The notes: a model not told the origin generated them from the sequence alone. Shown: positions 1 through 9,149, numbered from the stretch's first letter. The stretch: DNA of 33,215 nt from Sulfuricystis sp964478415 (GCA_964478415.1 CAYZII010000014.1:1-33215), one strand, 5' to 3'. Numbers and translations are program-made.

Positions 1-16
1 GTTTCGGATACTCGGC

Positions 17-41
17 GCTGGCGGGACGGCACCCCGTCAGC
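17..41. other. Imperfect hairpin downstream of the dienelactone hydrolase gene
   Basis: Bases 17-25 pair with 33-41 around a 7-base loop. This makes nine pairs, one of them a G-T wobble on the plus strand. The hairpin lies just past the stop codon of the leftmost minus-strand gene, where a terminator would be expected. No run of T follows it in the minus direction, so it is not a convincing intrinsic terminator. It may only be a stable mRNA 3' end or belong to a gene outside the window. Confidence 0.25.
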
Positions 42-52
42 GAAAGTCGGTT

Positions 53-916
53 CTACAGCCCGTGCTGCTTGAACCAGGCGAGCATCCGTTGCCAGCCGTC
101 CTCGGCGGCTTCCTTGCGGTAGGTCGGCCGATAGTCGGCATGGAAGGCATGGCCGGCGTCGGGATAGACATGGATCTGCGATCTGCCACCCGCTTTTTTG
201 AGCGCCTGCAGCATCGCCTCGACATCCTCGAGGGGAATGCCCTGATCCTTACCGCCGTAAAGACCGAGCACCGCGCCCTTGATCTCGCCGGCGACATCGA
301 GCGGCCATTTCGGGGTGCGTTCATTGACTTCGCCGTCGATACGACCATACCAGGCCACGGCGGCCTTGACGTTCGGATTGTGCGCGGTATACAGCCAGGT
401 GATACGACCGCCCCAGCAGAAGCCGGTGATACCGAGGCGCTTGCCATCGCCGCCATTATTCGCCGCCCAGGCCGCGCAGGCATCGAGATCGGCCAGCACT
501 TCCCGGTCCGCTACTTTCGACACGATCGCATCGAGAATTTCCGAGACGTTGGAAATTTTCCTCGGGTCGCCATAACGGAAAAACAGCTCGGGTGCAATGG
601 CGAGATAGCCTCGCTTGGCGAGTCGCCGGCAGACGTCGGCGATGTATTCATGCACGCCGAAGATCTCCGAGACGACGAGGATGATCGGGAGATTCCTGCC
701 GCCCTGCGGCATCGCCCGATAGGCGGGCAGCTCGCCGATCCGCACCTCGCCAGCATCCAGCCCCTCTGTGTCGGTGCGAATGACGGTCTGGCCCATCACC
801 GGCTGAACGGCCAGCGCGAAGCCCGCGCCCAGCGCGGTGATGACGAAACCGCGGCGATCCAGGTGCACGGCAGGCAAGAGGCTGTCGAAATCCGGGTTTT
901 TGCTCTCTGGGGTCAT
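53..916 (-). CDS. Dienelactone hydrolase family protein with Tat-like leader
   Basis: This is an alpha/beta hydrolase of the dienelactone hydrolase family (287 aa). The expected Cys-Asp-His triad is visible: C167 in GFCWGG, D224 in GGKDQGIP and H256 in DAGHAFH. The N-terminus carries RRGFV at 21-25 followed by a hydrophobic stretch to about residue 40, which resembles a twin-arginine export signal and suggests a periplasmic enzyme. The start is supported by an AGGAG sequence a few bases upstream. It follows rng by about 20 bases and is likely the last gene of that operon. The substrate cannot be inferred, because family members act on lactones, esters and other small molecules. Confidence 0.88.
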   Translation of the reverse strand: MTPESKNPDFDSLLPAVHLDRRGFVITALGAGFALAVQPVMGQTVIRTDTEGLDAGEVRIGELPAYRAMPQGGRNLPIILVVSEIFGVHEYIADVCRRLAKRGYLAIAPELFFRYGDPRKISNVSEILDAIVSKVADREVLADLDACAAWAANNGGDGKRLGITGFCWGGRITWLYTAHNPNVKAAVAWYGRIDGEVNERTPKWPLDVAGEIKGAVLGLYGGKDQGIPLEDVEAMLQALKKAGGRSQIHVYPDAGHAFHADYRPTYRKEAAEDGWQRMLAWFKQHGL

Positions 917-937
917 CCTTTTTCTCCTCTTTTTTGA

Positions 938-2386
938 TCACAACAGCACGATATCGTACTGCTCCTGAGTGTAGCTCGGCTCGGCCTGCAGTGAGATGGT
1001 GCGGCCGATGAAATCGGAAAGCATCGCCAGCGCCTGCGATTCTTCGTCGAGGAACAGATCGGTCACCGCCGGGGAAGCGAGCACGCGCATCTCGCGGGCA
1101 TCGAACTGGCGCGCCTCGCGCAACAGCTCACGCAGGATTTCAAAGGCGACCGTGCGAGCGGTCTTCACGATACCACGCCCATCACAGGTCGGGCAGGGCT
1201 CGCAGAGGATCTGCGCTAGCGATTCGCGCGTGCGCTTGCGCGTCATTTCGACGAGACCGAGCTGGGTGAAGCCATTCAGCGTGATGCGCGTGTGATCGCG
1301 CGCAAGCGCCTTGTTCAGTTCGGCGAGCACGGCGTTACGGTGTTCCGGTGACTCCATGTCGATGAAATCGACGATGATGATGCCGCCCAGGTTCCTCAGG
1401 CGCAACTGCCGCGCGATGGTCTGTGCCGCTTCGAGATTGGTCTTGAAGATCGTGTCGTCGAAATTGCGGGCGCCGATGAAGGCGCCGGTGTTGACGTCGA
1501 TCGTGGTCAGCGCCTCGGTCTGGTCGATGATCAGATAACCGCCCGACTTCAGATCGACGCGGCGCGCCAACGCCTTCTGGATTTCGTCCTCGACGCCATA
1601 CAAGTCGAACAACGGCCGTTCGCCAGTGTAGTGGCTGAGCAGGCCGGCGAGTTGGGGCATGAATTCTTCGGCAAAGGCATGCAGCTTGTGGAAGTTCTCG
1701 CGCGAATCGACGAGGATGCGTCGGGTGTCCGGGCCGGCGAGATCGCGCAGCACGCGTTGGGCCAGGGTCAGATCGTGATGCAGCAGCGCCGGTGCGGTTG
1801 CGTTTTGCGCCCGATGGCGGATTTCCTGCCACAGGCGCGAAAGATAGGCGATGTCCGCGGCCAGTTCGTCATCCGAGGCGTTTTCGGCCATCGTGCGCAC
1901 GATGAAGCCGCCCGTCTCGTCCGCCGGCAGCAGGCGCTGGATGCGGCTGCGCAGGGCTTCACGGCCGGCTTCGTCCTCGATCTTCTGCGAAATGCCGATG
2001 TGCTTTTCCTGCGGCAGATAGACGAGCAGCCGGCCGGCGAGCGAAATTTGCGTCGTCAGACGCGCGCCTTTGCTGCCGATCGGGTCCTTCTGCACCTGCA
2101 CCATCAGCGTCTCGCCCTCGGCAATGAGCCGCTCGATGGGCCGGGCATTGCCGTTCTTCTCGCTCAGGATGTCGTTGACATGGAGAAAGGCGGTGCGCTC
2201 CAGACCGATCTCCACGAATGCCGACTGCATGCCCGGCAGCACGCGCACCACCTTGCCAAGATAGATGTTGCCGACGATGCCGCGGCCGCCGGCACGCTCG
2301 ATATGCAACTCCTGCACGGTGCCCTGTTCCATCAGGGCAACACGCGTCTCTTGCGGCGTGATGTTGATGAGGAACTCTTCACTCAT
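938..2386 (-). CDS. rng: Ribonuclease G
   Basis: This is an RNase E/G family endoribonuclease of 482 aa, the usual RNase G length, without the long C-terminal scaffold of RNase E. An S1 domain lies at about 35-125. The catalytic acidic sites are D297 in IDVNTG and D340/D343 in DFIDMES. A zinc-link-like cluster CEPCPTC spans 395-401. RNase G matures the 5' end of 16S rRNA and degrades some mRNAs in the cytoplasm. Its start overlaps the maf stop by four bases (ATGA), so the two genes are translationally coupled. The maf-rng order is common in betaproteobacteria. Confidence 0.96.
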   Translation of the reverse strand: MSEEFLINITPQETRVALMEQGTVQELHIERAGGRGIVGNIYLGKVVRVLPGMQSAFVEIGLERTAFLHVNDILSEKNGNARPIERLIAEGETLMVQVQKDPIGSKGARLTTQISLAGRLLVYLPQEKHIGISQKIEDEAGREALRSRIQRLLPADETGGFIVRTMAENASDDELAADIAYLSRLWQEIRHRAQNATAPALLHHDLTLAQRVLRDLAGPDTRRILVDSRENFHKLHAFAEEFMPQLAGLLSHYTGERPLFDLYGVEDEIQKALARRVDLKSGGYLIIDQTEALTTIDVNTGAFIGARNFDDTIFKTNLEAAQTIARQLRLRNLGGIIIVDFIDMESPEHRNAVLAELNKALARDHTRITLNGFTQLGLVEMTRKRTRESLAQILCEPCPTCDGRGIVKTARTVAFEILRELLREARQFDAREMRVLASPAVTDLFLDEESQALAMLSDFIGRTISLQAEPSYTQEQYDIVLL

Positions 2387-3000
2387 AGCGGATAACCGAA
2401 TTCCTTGAGCAGCGTAGCTGTCTCGCAGAGCGGCAGCCCGGCAATACCGGAAGGGCTACCCCGCACCTCCGCGACGAACATCGCCGCGCGGCCCTGGATG
2501 CCATAGGCGCCGGCCTTGTCGAGCGGCTCTCCCGTAGCGACGTAACGGCGCACTTCGGCCTCATCGAGATCACGGAAGCGCACCTCGCTGACCGACAGAC
2601 GCGTCTCGAGGCGTGACTGATGTGCCACCGCGACCGCGGTCAGCACACGGTGGCTGCGGCCGGCGAGGCGCTGCAATAGCCGCAGCGCGGCAGCGGCATC
2701 ACGCGGCTTGCCGATGATCTCGCCATCGAGATCGAGGGTGGTATCGGCGGCGAGAATCAGGCGCGGCGGCAGATGGCGTAGCGTCTGCAGCCGCAGGCCA
2801 TGACGCGCCTTGGCGCTCGCCACACGCAACGCATAGACTTCGGGCGCCTCGCCCGGCAAAGGCGTTTCGTCGGTTTCTGGATCGGCGCGTGGCCCACCAC
2901 GGAACAGCAGCAGGTCGAAGCGCACGCCAATTTGTTTCAGCAGTTCGCGCCGCCGCAGGCTCTGCGAAGCGAGGTAAATGCGCGCCTCCTGATGATCCAT
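2383..3000 (-). CDS. maf: Maf family nucleoside triphosphate pyrophosphatase
   Basis: This is a 205-aa Maf/YhdE-type protein. It has the N-terminal phosphate loop LASQSLRRRELL at about 10-21 and the ILAADTTLDLDGEIIGKP region that holds the metal-binding aspartate. Maf proteins hydrolyse non-canonical or surplus nucleoside triphosphates (often dTTP, UTP and modified pyrimidines) to monophosphates. The gene sits between rlmH (one base away) and rng (ATGA overlap), so all three are probably on one transcript. The exact nucleotide preference cannot be read from the sequence. Confidence 0.93.
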   Translation of the reverse strand: MDHQEARIYLASQSLRRRELLKQIGVRFDLLLFRGGPRADPETDETPLPGEAPEVYALRVASAKARHGLRLQTLRHLPPRLILAADTTLDLDGEIIGKPRDAAAALRLLQRLAGRSHRVLTAVAVAHQSRLETRLSVSEVRFRDLDEAEVRRYVATGEPLDKAGAYGIQGRAAMFVAEVRGSPSGIAGLPLCETATLLKEFGYPL

Positions 3001-3001
3001 G

Positions 3002-3472
3002 TCAAGCGCGGTGATAGGGATGCCCCGCGTTCAGGCTGTGGGCGCGGTAGAGTGCCTCGGCGAGCACGACGCGCGCCAAACCGTGGGGCAGCGTCAGCGA
3101 CGACAGGCGCAGTGTCTCTTGAGCGCTCGCCTTCAGGGCAGGATCGAGGCCATCGGGCCCGCCGATCAGCAGGGCGACATCGCTGCCCGCACCCATCCAG
3201 TCGATCAGCCGCCGCGCCAATCCGGGCGTATCGAGCGCTTCGCCGCGTTCGTCGAGCACGACACGGCGACAGCGGGCGGGCAGCGCGGCTTCGATGCGTC
3301 GGGCCTCGGCGGCAAGCAGTGCCGGGACGCTCTTGCCGGAAGCGCGTGACTCGGGTTTGATTTCGACGAGGTCGAGCGGCAGTTCCCGCGGCAAGCGCTG
3401 CGCGTATTCGCGGAAGCCGGTATTCATCCATTCCGGCAGACGGGTACCGACGGCGATCACGATCAGTCTCAC
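3002..3472 (-). CDS. rlmH: 23S rRNA pseudouridine1915 N3-methyltransferase RlmH
   Basis: This is a SPOUT-class methyltransferase of 156 aa, the family's normal size. The SAM-binding knot segment LLIGGPDG lies at 101-108 and the invariant C-terminal HPYHR at 151-155. RlmH methylates pseudouridine 1915 in helix 69 of 23S rRNA on assembled 70S ribosomes. The start codon is GTG and overlaps the rsfS stop as GTGA, which supports coupled translation. The rsfS-rlmH pairing is conserved across proteobacteria and joins two ribosome-acting proteins. Confidence 0.96.
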   Translation of the reverse strand: MRLIVIAVGTRLPEWMNTGFREYAQRLPRELPLDLVEIKPESRASGKSVPALLAAEARRIEAALPARCRRVVLDERGEALDTPGLARRLIDWMGAGSDVALLIGGPDGLDPALKASAQETLRLSSLTLPHGLARVVLAEALYRAHSLNAGHPYHRA

Positions 3473-3825
3473 GCGCTTGCGACGGCACGGGCGCTGGAGG
3501 TGGATTTCGTCTGCCAGAGCGCCTCGAGATCGTAATAGGCACGGGTTTTCGGCAGCATCACATGGCAGACGAGATCACCGCAATCGACCAGCACCCATTC
3601 TCCCGCCTCCTCGCCTTCGACACCCAGGATCTCGCCGCCGGCGGCGCGCACTTTCTCTTCGACATTCCTGGCCAGCGCACGCACATGGCGGGTCGAATCG
3701 CCGCTGGCGATGACGATGCGCCCGAACAGATCTGAGAGCTTGCGCGTGTTGATGACCTGGATGTCCTTGCCCTTCACGTCTTCGAGCGCTTCGACGACGA
3801 TGCGCTGCAGTTTGCGGATGTGCAT
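3469..3825 (-). CDS. rsfS: Ribosomal silencing factor RsfS
   Basis: This is a 118-aa member of the RsfS/YbeB/Iojap family. It has the central sequence around DIQVIN, the conserved GDSTRHVRAL stretch at about 42-51, and GEWVLVDCGDLVCHVM near 75-90. RsfS binds uL14 on the large subunit and blocks subunit joining when nutrients are scarce. It lies four bases downstream of nadD and overlaps rlmH by four bases. The tail of about 15 residues after LEALW is rich in Ser and Ala and looks unstructured. Confidence 0.95.
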   Translation of the reverse strand: MHIRKLQRIVVEALEDVKGKDIQVINTRKLSDLFGRIVIASGDSTRHVRALARNVEEKVRAAGGEILGVEGEEAGEWVLVDCGDLVCHVMLPKTRAYYDLEALWQTKSTSSARAVASA

Positions 3826-3829
3826 GGTT

Positions 3830-4501
3830 TCAATCGCAATAAAGTTTATGTTGACGAATATAGTCGAGAACCGCGGCGGGCAGCAATGCGAGCAGCTGCT
3901 GGTCCGCTGCGCCGGCCGCGATCAGCGCGCGCACCTCGGTGGCCGACACGGTGCCGGCAGAAAGCTCGAAAGGATGGATGCCGCCGGCCGGCCGGTGCAA
4001 AAATTCGGCGCTGGTGGCACGGCACCGGGCCAGCAAAGCGGCCAAGACGGGATCGAGCCCGGACAGCGGATAGCCAGGGCGCGTCGCGACAGCGAGATGG
4101 GCGAGGCGCAGCAGGTCCTCCCAACGGTGCCATTGGTTCAGCCCCCGGAAGGCATCGGCGCCCATCAGCAGCACCAGTGGCTGCTGCGGGCCATAGAACG
4201 CACGCAGACGTTCGAGGGTAGCCACCGTGTAGCTCGGCGCAAGGCTCTTCACTTCACTGTCGTCGATCACGAAGCGCGGCTCGTCGCGCACGGCCAGCGT
4301 CACCATCGCGAGCCGGTCAGCAGGCGAGGCGAGCGGTGGCGCACGATGCGGCGGCCGTCCCGCGGGTATCCAGAGCACCTTGGCCAGACCGAGCCGATCG
4401 AGGCCAGCGTGGGCGAGGGCGAGATGCGCCAGATGCACCGGATCGAAAGTGCCGCCGAGGATGCCGATCGGGCTTCTGGCGGACACGAGGTCCTCAGACA
4501 T
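3830..4501 (-). CDS. nadD: Nicotinate-nucleotide adenylyltransferase
   Basis: This is NaMN adenylyltransferase of NAD biosynthesis (223 aa, normal length). It opens with the nucleotidyltransferase signature GGTFDPVHLAHL at 16-27, including H23 and H26 of the HxGH-like site. It ends with the SATEVR motif at 186-191, the counterpart of the ISSTxxR signature. The start overlaps the end of the upstream membrane-protein gene by eight bases, and the stop lies four bases before rsfS. The nadD-rsfS-rlmH order is typical of proteobacteria. Confidence 0.95.
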   Translation of the reverse strand: MSEDLVSARSPIGILGGTFDPVHLAHLALAHAGLDRLGLAKVLWIPAGRPPHRAPPLASPADRLAMVTLAVRDEPRFVIDDSEVKSLAPSYTVATLERLRAFYGPQQPLVLLMGADAFRGLNQWHRWEDLLRLAHLAVATRPGYPLSGLDPVLAALLARCRATSAEFLHRPAGGIHPFELSAGTVSATEVRALIAAGAADQQLLALLPAAVLDYIRQHKLYCD

Positions 4502-5282
4502 CGGACTGGAAGATGTCGCGGTAACTGACGTAGATGCTCGCCGTCAGCACCGGTGCAACGAAGAAGACGAGCAGCATGCGCAAGGCGATGAAGGCGACCG
4601 AGAGCGCCGTTTCCGAGAGCTGTCCGAGCACGATCAGCACCAGCGCTGGCACCAGCCCGGCGAGAGCGATCGCCGCGATGGAGAACATTCCCATCGCCCG
4701 CCAGTTACGCAGGCTCGCCACCGTGCTGAAGAACAGCGACTTCAGCGGCGCGACGCGATCCCAGCCGACCAGGAAGGGTGCGAACCAGAACGCGATGATC
4801 AGTGGTGTGGCCAACAGCAGCACTTGTGCGAGCCTGGCGAGCAGCGTGGCCTGGGTGGCGGGATCGATCGTCGCTTCTCCTTCGCCGCCCGGCAGCAATA
4901 CACCGGCGATGGGGTCTTCGCTGCCACCGAATGGGATCGCGATCAACACCACGAGCAAAGCGCCGGCCAGCTGCAGGCTTCCCAGGCGCAAAAGACCCGG
5001 CAGATTGTTACTATGGCCCGCGACGCCGTGCAGCAGGGTATTCTTGCCCGGCACCTGATTCAGATCCACGAGGCGGCAAGCATTGGCGACGATCAACGTC
5101 ATCATCGGCAACAGGAGCGGCAACAGCACCGGCCCGATCAGTGGCAGCAGCGCGAACAGCTGCACGGCGAGCAGATAGACGAGGGTCAGCGCGGTGAGCA
5201 ACGGCGGATTGCGGCGGAACAGCCGGAAGCCTTCGAACAACCAGAACACCCCGCGCAGTGCGGGCAGGCGGCGGGCCTGCAT
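4494..5282 (-). CDS. BPSS1780-type multi-pass membrane protein
   Basis: This is a 262-aa protein with about six hydrophobic segments (roughly 28-48, 50-67, 102-118, 153-172, 198-220, 226-250) and an N-terminal RRLPALRGVFWLFEGFRLFRRNP stretch that I associate with the betaproteobacterial BPSS1780 family. The function is unknown. The internal ATG was preferred over an in-frame start 36 bases upstream because AAGGA lies about 10 bases before it and the longer form would run into the DUF2782 gene. It overlaps nadD by eight bases, so it is probably co-expressed with the NAD and ribosome cluster. Confidence 0.8.
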   Translation of the reverse strand: MQARRLPALRGVFWLFEGFRLFRRNPPLLTALTLVYLLAVQLFALLPLIGPVLLPLLLPMMTLIVANACRLVDLNQVPGKNTLLHGVAGHSNNLPGLLRLGSLQLAGALLVVLIAIPFGGSEDPIAGVLLPGGEGEATIDPATQATLLARLAQVLLLATPLIIAFWFAPFLVGWDRVAPLKSLFFSTVASLRNWRAMGMFSIAAIALAGLVPALVLIVLGQLSETALSVAFIALRMLLVFFVAPVLTASIYVSYRDIFQSDV

Positions 5283-5296
5283 CGGGTGATGATCCT

Positions 5297-5632
5297 TTAG
5301 AAGGTGTGAATGACCCACAACGGCACGGCGATGCCCTTGTCGCCGACCGCCGATTCTTCCTGGGTAAAGGCGCCAGTACCCTTGCGGTCGACGAGGTAAT
5401 ACGGTTTGCCGTGGGGCGGCGTCACCTTGATCATGTAGAGCCGGCCATTGATCCGATATTCCTCGATCTTGTCTTCGCCTTGCTTACGGATCGTCACCTG
5501 GGGCTCGAGCGCGGCATCGTCGATCAGCCCGGGAGGCGGAGGCGGCTCGGGCAAGGGTTCGAGCTTCGGCGGCGTCTGGGCGGCGGCGGGCAGGGCAACG
5601 GCAAGCAGGAGGAAGAAGAAGGGGCGCATCAT
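5297..5632 (-). CDS. DUF2782 family exported protein
   Basis: This is a 111-aa protein with a clear Sec signal peptide (hydrophobic core FFFLLLAVALPAAA, cleavage likely after AQ at about residue 19). A proline-rich linker (PEPPPPPG) and a small globular part with IEEYRINGRLYMIKVTP follow, matching the DUF2782 family seen mainly in beta- and gammaproteobacteria. The function is unknown and the location is probably the periplasm. In many relatives of this lineage it lies near polA, as here. Two consecutive ATG codons begin the gene, and either could be used. Confidence 0.82.
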   Translation of the reverse strand: MMRPFFFLLLAVALPAAAQTPPKLEPLPEPPPPPGLIDDAALEPQVTIRKQGEDKIEEYRINGRLYMIKVTPPHGKPYYLVDRKGTGAFTQEESAVGDKGIAVPLWVIHTF

Positions 5633-5664
5633 GTCGGTCGCAAATCGGGATGGTGTGATTGTAT

Positions 5665-6393
5665 CTACAAATTGAGCAGCAAATCGTGTTCCGCGGGAAC
5701 GCGCTCGAAGCCGCGTCTTTCATAATGGCGGAAGATCGCCGCGACGATCGCCTCGGGTTCGTCGATGACCTGGATCAGCTCCATGTCCTCCGGATTGATC
5801 ATGCCTTCGGCGACGAGGCGCTCGCGGAACCAGTCGAGCAGACCCTGCCAGAAGCCGTTGCCGACCAGGATCAACGGGATGCGCGGCGACTTCCTGGTCT
5901 GGATCAACGTCAGCGCCTCGACCAGCTCGTCGAGCGTGCCGAAGCCGCCGGGCATCACGACGTAGGCCGAGGCGAAACGCACGAACATGTATTTGCGCGC
6001 GAAGAAATGGCGAAAGCTCTGCGAGATGTCCTGATAGGGGTTCGCCTTCTGCTCCAGCGGCAACTGAATGTTCAGGCCGATCGACGGACTCTTGCCGAAA
6101 TAAGCCCCCTTGTTCGCCGCCTCCATCACGCCTGGGCCGCCCCCGGAGATCACCGAGAAACCGGCATCCGACAAAAGCCGCGCGATGCGTTCGGTTTTCT
6201 GATACCACGGCGAATCGGGCGCAATGCGCGCGGAGCCGAAGATCGACACCGCAGGCCGTACGCCGGCGAGCCGTTCGGTGGCCTCGACGAACTCTGACAT
6301 AATGCCGAACACCCGCCAGGCTTCGCGCGCCGAATCGGCGGGCGCCGCCAGCCGGGGGTCGGCAATCTGCGGCAATTTGTCCTTGGCGCTCAT
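5665..6393 (-). CDS. LOG family (TIGR00730) nucleotide phosphoribohydrolase
   Basis: This is a 242-aa Rossmann-fold protein with both LOG signatures: GGGPGVMEAANKG at 84-96 and PGGFGTLDE at 148-156. LOG proteins cleave the N-glycosidic bond of nucleoside 5'-monophosphates, releasing a base and ribose 5-phosphate. Bacterial members are often annotated as cytokinin-activating enzymes or as AMP/pyrimidine nucleosidases. The true substrate here is unknown. The first 30 residues are poorly conserved, so a later start (M32) is possible. It is divergent from polA with nine bases between start codons, so its promoter must lie inside polA coding sequence. Confidence 0.88.
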   Translation of the reverse strand: MSAKDKLPQIADPRLAAPADSAREAWRVFGIMSEFVEATERLAGVRPAVSIFGSARIAPDSPWYQKTERIARLLSDAGFSVISGGGPGVMEAANKGAYFGKSPSIGLNIQLPLEQKANPYQDISQSFRHFFARKYMFVRFASAYVVMPGGFGTLDELVEALTLIQTRKSPRIPLILVGNGFWQGLLDWFRERLVAEGMINPEDMELIQVIDEPEAIVAAIFRHYERRGFERVPAEHDLLLNL

Positions 6394-6402
6394 GGCTTCT
6401 GC

Positions 6403-9117
6403 ATGCTCCTGCTCGTTGACGGTTCCTCGTATTTATACCGCGCTTTTCATGCCCTGCCCGAGCTGAGAAGCCGCAGCGGTCAGCCCACCGGCGCGATCTA
6501 CGGCGTCGTCAACATGCTGCGCCGGCTCGTCCAGGACTATCCGTCAGCCGAGCGCCGTGCGGTGGTCTTCGACGCCAAGGGCAAGACCTTCCGCGAGGAG
6601 TGGTACCCCGACTACAAGGCGCATCGGCCGCCAATGCCGGAAGAGCTCGCCGCACAGATCGCGCCGTTGCACGAACTGATCCGCGCGCTGGGCTGGCCGC
6701 TGTTGTGCATCGAAGGCGTCGAGGCCGACGACGTGATCGCCACGCTCGCCCACGAGGCGGCCCAGCGCGGTGAGGATTGCGTGATCTCCACCGGCGACAA
6801 GGACCTCGCCCAGCTCGTCGATGACCACATCACGCTGGTGAATACGATGAGCAACGAGAAGCTCGATCGCCAGGCGGTGCTCGAAAAATTCGGCGTGCCA
6901 GCGGAATGCATCGTCGACTATCTCGCACTGGTTGGCGATACCGTCGACAACGTGCCGGGAGTCGCCAAAGTGGGTCCGAAGACCGCGGCGAAATGGCTGC
7001 AGCAGTACGGCTCGCTCGAAGCCGTCATCGCCCATGCCAATGAGATCGGCGGCGTCGTCGGCGAGAATCTGCGCAAGCATCTCGACTTCCTGCCGCTGGG
7101 CAAAAAACTCGTCACCGTGCGACGCGACATTGCGCTGCCAGCGCTCGACCTCACCCCTGGCGCGCCGGATGTCGAAAAGCTCAAGACGCTCTATGCCGAG
7201 CTCGACTTCAAGACCTGGCTCGCCCAGCTCATCGCGGACAGGTCGAAAGATAGCGGCGCCAGCGGCCGAGGCGCGACGGGAGAGGCTGCCGAAGCCAACT
7301 CGTCACAACCTGCGATCCGCTACGAAACCCTCCTTACCGAAACGCAACTGGCTGATTGGCTTGAACGCCTCCAGAAAGCGGAGCTCGTCGCACTCGATAC
7401 CGAGACGAGCTCGCTCGACCCGCTGCAGGCACAACTGGTCGGCATTTCGTTCTGCAGCGAACCGGGCAAGGCCGCGTATCTGCCACTGGGCCACAGCTAT
7501 GCCGACGCGCCGCCGCAACTGCCTTTGCCGGCGACACTGGAGAAGCTCAAGCCCTGGCTCGAATCGCCACAGCACAAGAAGCTCGGCCAACACCTCAAAT
7601 ACGACCGCCATGTGTTCGCCAACCACGGCATTCGACTCTCTGGCGTTGCGCACGACACGCTGCTCGAATCCTATGTGCTCGAAGCGAACGAAAGCCACGA
7701 GCTGGGCGCGCTGGCAAAACGCCATTGCGGGCTGACGACGCTCTCCTATGACGATGTCACCGGCAAGGGCGCCTCGCGCATCCCCTTCTCGCAAGTGACG
7801 ATTGAGCGCGCCACCGCCTATGCCGCCGAGGATGCCGATGTCACGCTGCGCGTGCATCGCGTGCTCGCAGCGCGCCTTGCTGCGGAAGAGAAACTCGAAC
7901 GCCTCTATCGCCAGATCGAATTGCCGATCGCCGAGATCCTCTTCCGCATGGAACGTCACGGCGTGCTGATCGACTGTCAGGCGCTGGCCGAGCAAAGCGC
8001 CGCGCTGGGCCGGCGGCTCAGAGAGATCGAGGCACAAGCGCACCAGCTCGCCGGTTTGGCCTTCAACCTCAACTCGCCGAAACAGCTCGCCGAGATTCTT
8101 TTCGAGCGACTTGCCCTGCCGGTGCTGAAGAAAACGCCCTCCGGCACGCCGTCGACCGACGAGGAAGTGCTCGGCAAGCTCGCCGAGGATTACCCGCTGC
8201 CGAAGCGCCTGCTCGAACACCGCAGCCTGGCGAAGCTCAAGGGCACCTATACCGACAAGCTGCCGAAGATGGTCAATCCGGCCACTGGCCGCGTGCATAC
8301 TAGTTTTTCCCAGGCGGTCGCCGTCACCGGACGGCTCGCCTCAGCCGATCCCAATCTGCAGAACATCCCGATCCGCACCGAAGAGGGCCGCAAGATTCGC
8401 GCCGCCTTCATCGCGCCGCCGGGGTGCCGTCTCGTCAGCGCCGATTATTCGCAGATCGAGCTCAGGATCATGGCGCACCTGTCCGGCGATGCGGGCCTGC
8501 TCGAGGCCTTCGCGCGGGGCGAGGACATCCACCGCGCCACTGCCGCCGAAGTGTTCGGTGTCACTCCGCTCGAAGTCTCTGCAGAACAGCGCCGCGCCGC
8601 GAAGGCGATCAATTTCGGGCTGATCTACGGCATGAGCGCCTTTGGGCTGGCACGTCAGATCGGTGTCGAGCGCAGCGTCGCGCAGGCCTATATCGAGCGT
8701 TACTTCGCGCGCTATCCCGGGGTGGCGCGTTACATGGAGGCCACGCGCGCCCAGGCGCGCGAGAAAGGCTATGTCGAGACGGTGTTCGGGCGCCGGCTGT
8801 GGTTGCCCGAAATCCGCTCCGGCAGCTCGGGACGCCGCCAGGCGGCGGAACGCGCCGCGATCAACGCGCCGATGCAGGGTACCGCCGCAGACCTGATCAA
8901 ACTGGCGATGATCGCCGTGCAGGACTGGCTCGACAGGGAAAAGCTGCGCACGGCCTTGATCCTGCAAGTGCATGACGAACTTGTGCTCGAAGTGCCGGAA
9001 GCCGAACTTCCCGCAGTCACGGAAGCCTTGCCGAAACTGATGGGCAATGTCGCCCGGCTCGCCGTGCCACTCGTCGTCGAAGTGGGTATCGGCCGCAACT
9101 GGGACGAGGCGCACTGA
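6403..9117 (+). CDS. polA: DNA polymerase I
   Basis: This is a full-length family A polymerase of 904 aa. The 5' nuclease domain occupies about 1-290 (VDGSSYLYRAF, EADDVIA and GDKD at 131-134). A 3'-5' exonuclease domain covers about 305-490 with the DxE pair D332/E334 and later aspartates, so proofreading appears intact. The polymerase domain runs from about 500 onward: motif A DYSQIELR at 681-688, motif B with K734 and Y742, and motif C QVHDE at 855-859. It fills Okazaki gaps and repair patches. No strong Shine-Dalgarno sequence was seen, but the MLLLVDGSSYLYRAF start matches the family. It converges on the ABC permease gene, whose stop is about 30 bases away. Confidence 0.98.
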   Translation: MLLLVDGSSYLYRAFHALPELRSRSGQPTGAIYGVVNMLRRLVQDYPSAERRAVVFDAKGKTFREEWYPDYKAHRPPMPEELAAQIAPLHELIRALGWPLLCIEGVEADDVIATLAHEAAQRGEDCVISTGDKDLAQLVDDHITLVNTMSNEKLDRQAVLEKFGVPAECIVDYLALVGDTVDNVPGVAKVGPKTAAKWLQQYGSLEAVIAHANEIGGVVGENLRKHLDFLPLGKKLVTVRRDIALPALDLTPGAPDVEKLKTLYAELDFKTWLAQLIADRSKDSGASGRGATGEAAEANSSQPAIRYETLLTETQLADWLERLQKAELVALDTETSSLDPLQAQLVGISFCSEPGKAAYLPLGHSYADAPPQLPLPATLEKLKPWLESPQHKKLGQHLKYDRHVFANHGIRLSGVAHDTLLESYVLEANESHELGALAKRHCGLTTLSYDDVTGKGASRIPFSQVTIERATAYAAEDADVTLRVHRVLAARLAAEEKLERLYRQIELPIAEILFRMERHGVLIDCQALAEQSAALGRRLREIEAQAHQLAGLAFNLNSPKQLAEILFERLALPVLKKTPSGTPSTDEEVLGKLAEDYPLPKRLLEHRSLAKLKGTYTDKLPKMVNPATGRVHTSFSQAVAVTGRLASADPNLQNIPIRTEEGRKIRAAFIAPPGCRLVSADYSQIELRIMAHLSGDAGLLEAFARGEDIHRATAAEVFGVTPLEVSAEQRRAAKAINFGLIYGMSAFGLARQIGVERSVAQAYIERYFARYPGVARYMEATRAQAREKGYVETVFGRRLWLPEIRSGSSGRRQAAERAAINAPMQGTAADLIKLAMIAVQDWLDREKLRTALILQVHDELVLEVPEAELPAVTEALPKLMGNVARLAVPLVVEVGIGRNWDEAH

Positions 9118-9149
9118 CTTTTCGGCCCACCAGGAGAGAAACGCGCCGA

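Noticed and set aside
62..937. Long plus-strand reading frame opposite the dienelactone hydrolase gene
   Set aside because: It is the antisense shadow of a GC-rich gene; the minus frame has the catalytic triad and a ribosome site. Similar long shadows lie opposite polA, metH, pyrC' and the ABC permeases.
9118..9149. Bidirectional terminator between convergent polA and the ABC permease gene
   Set aside because: The 32-base gap has no clear stem followed by a T-tract on either strand.
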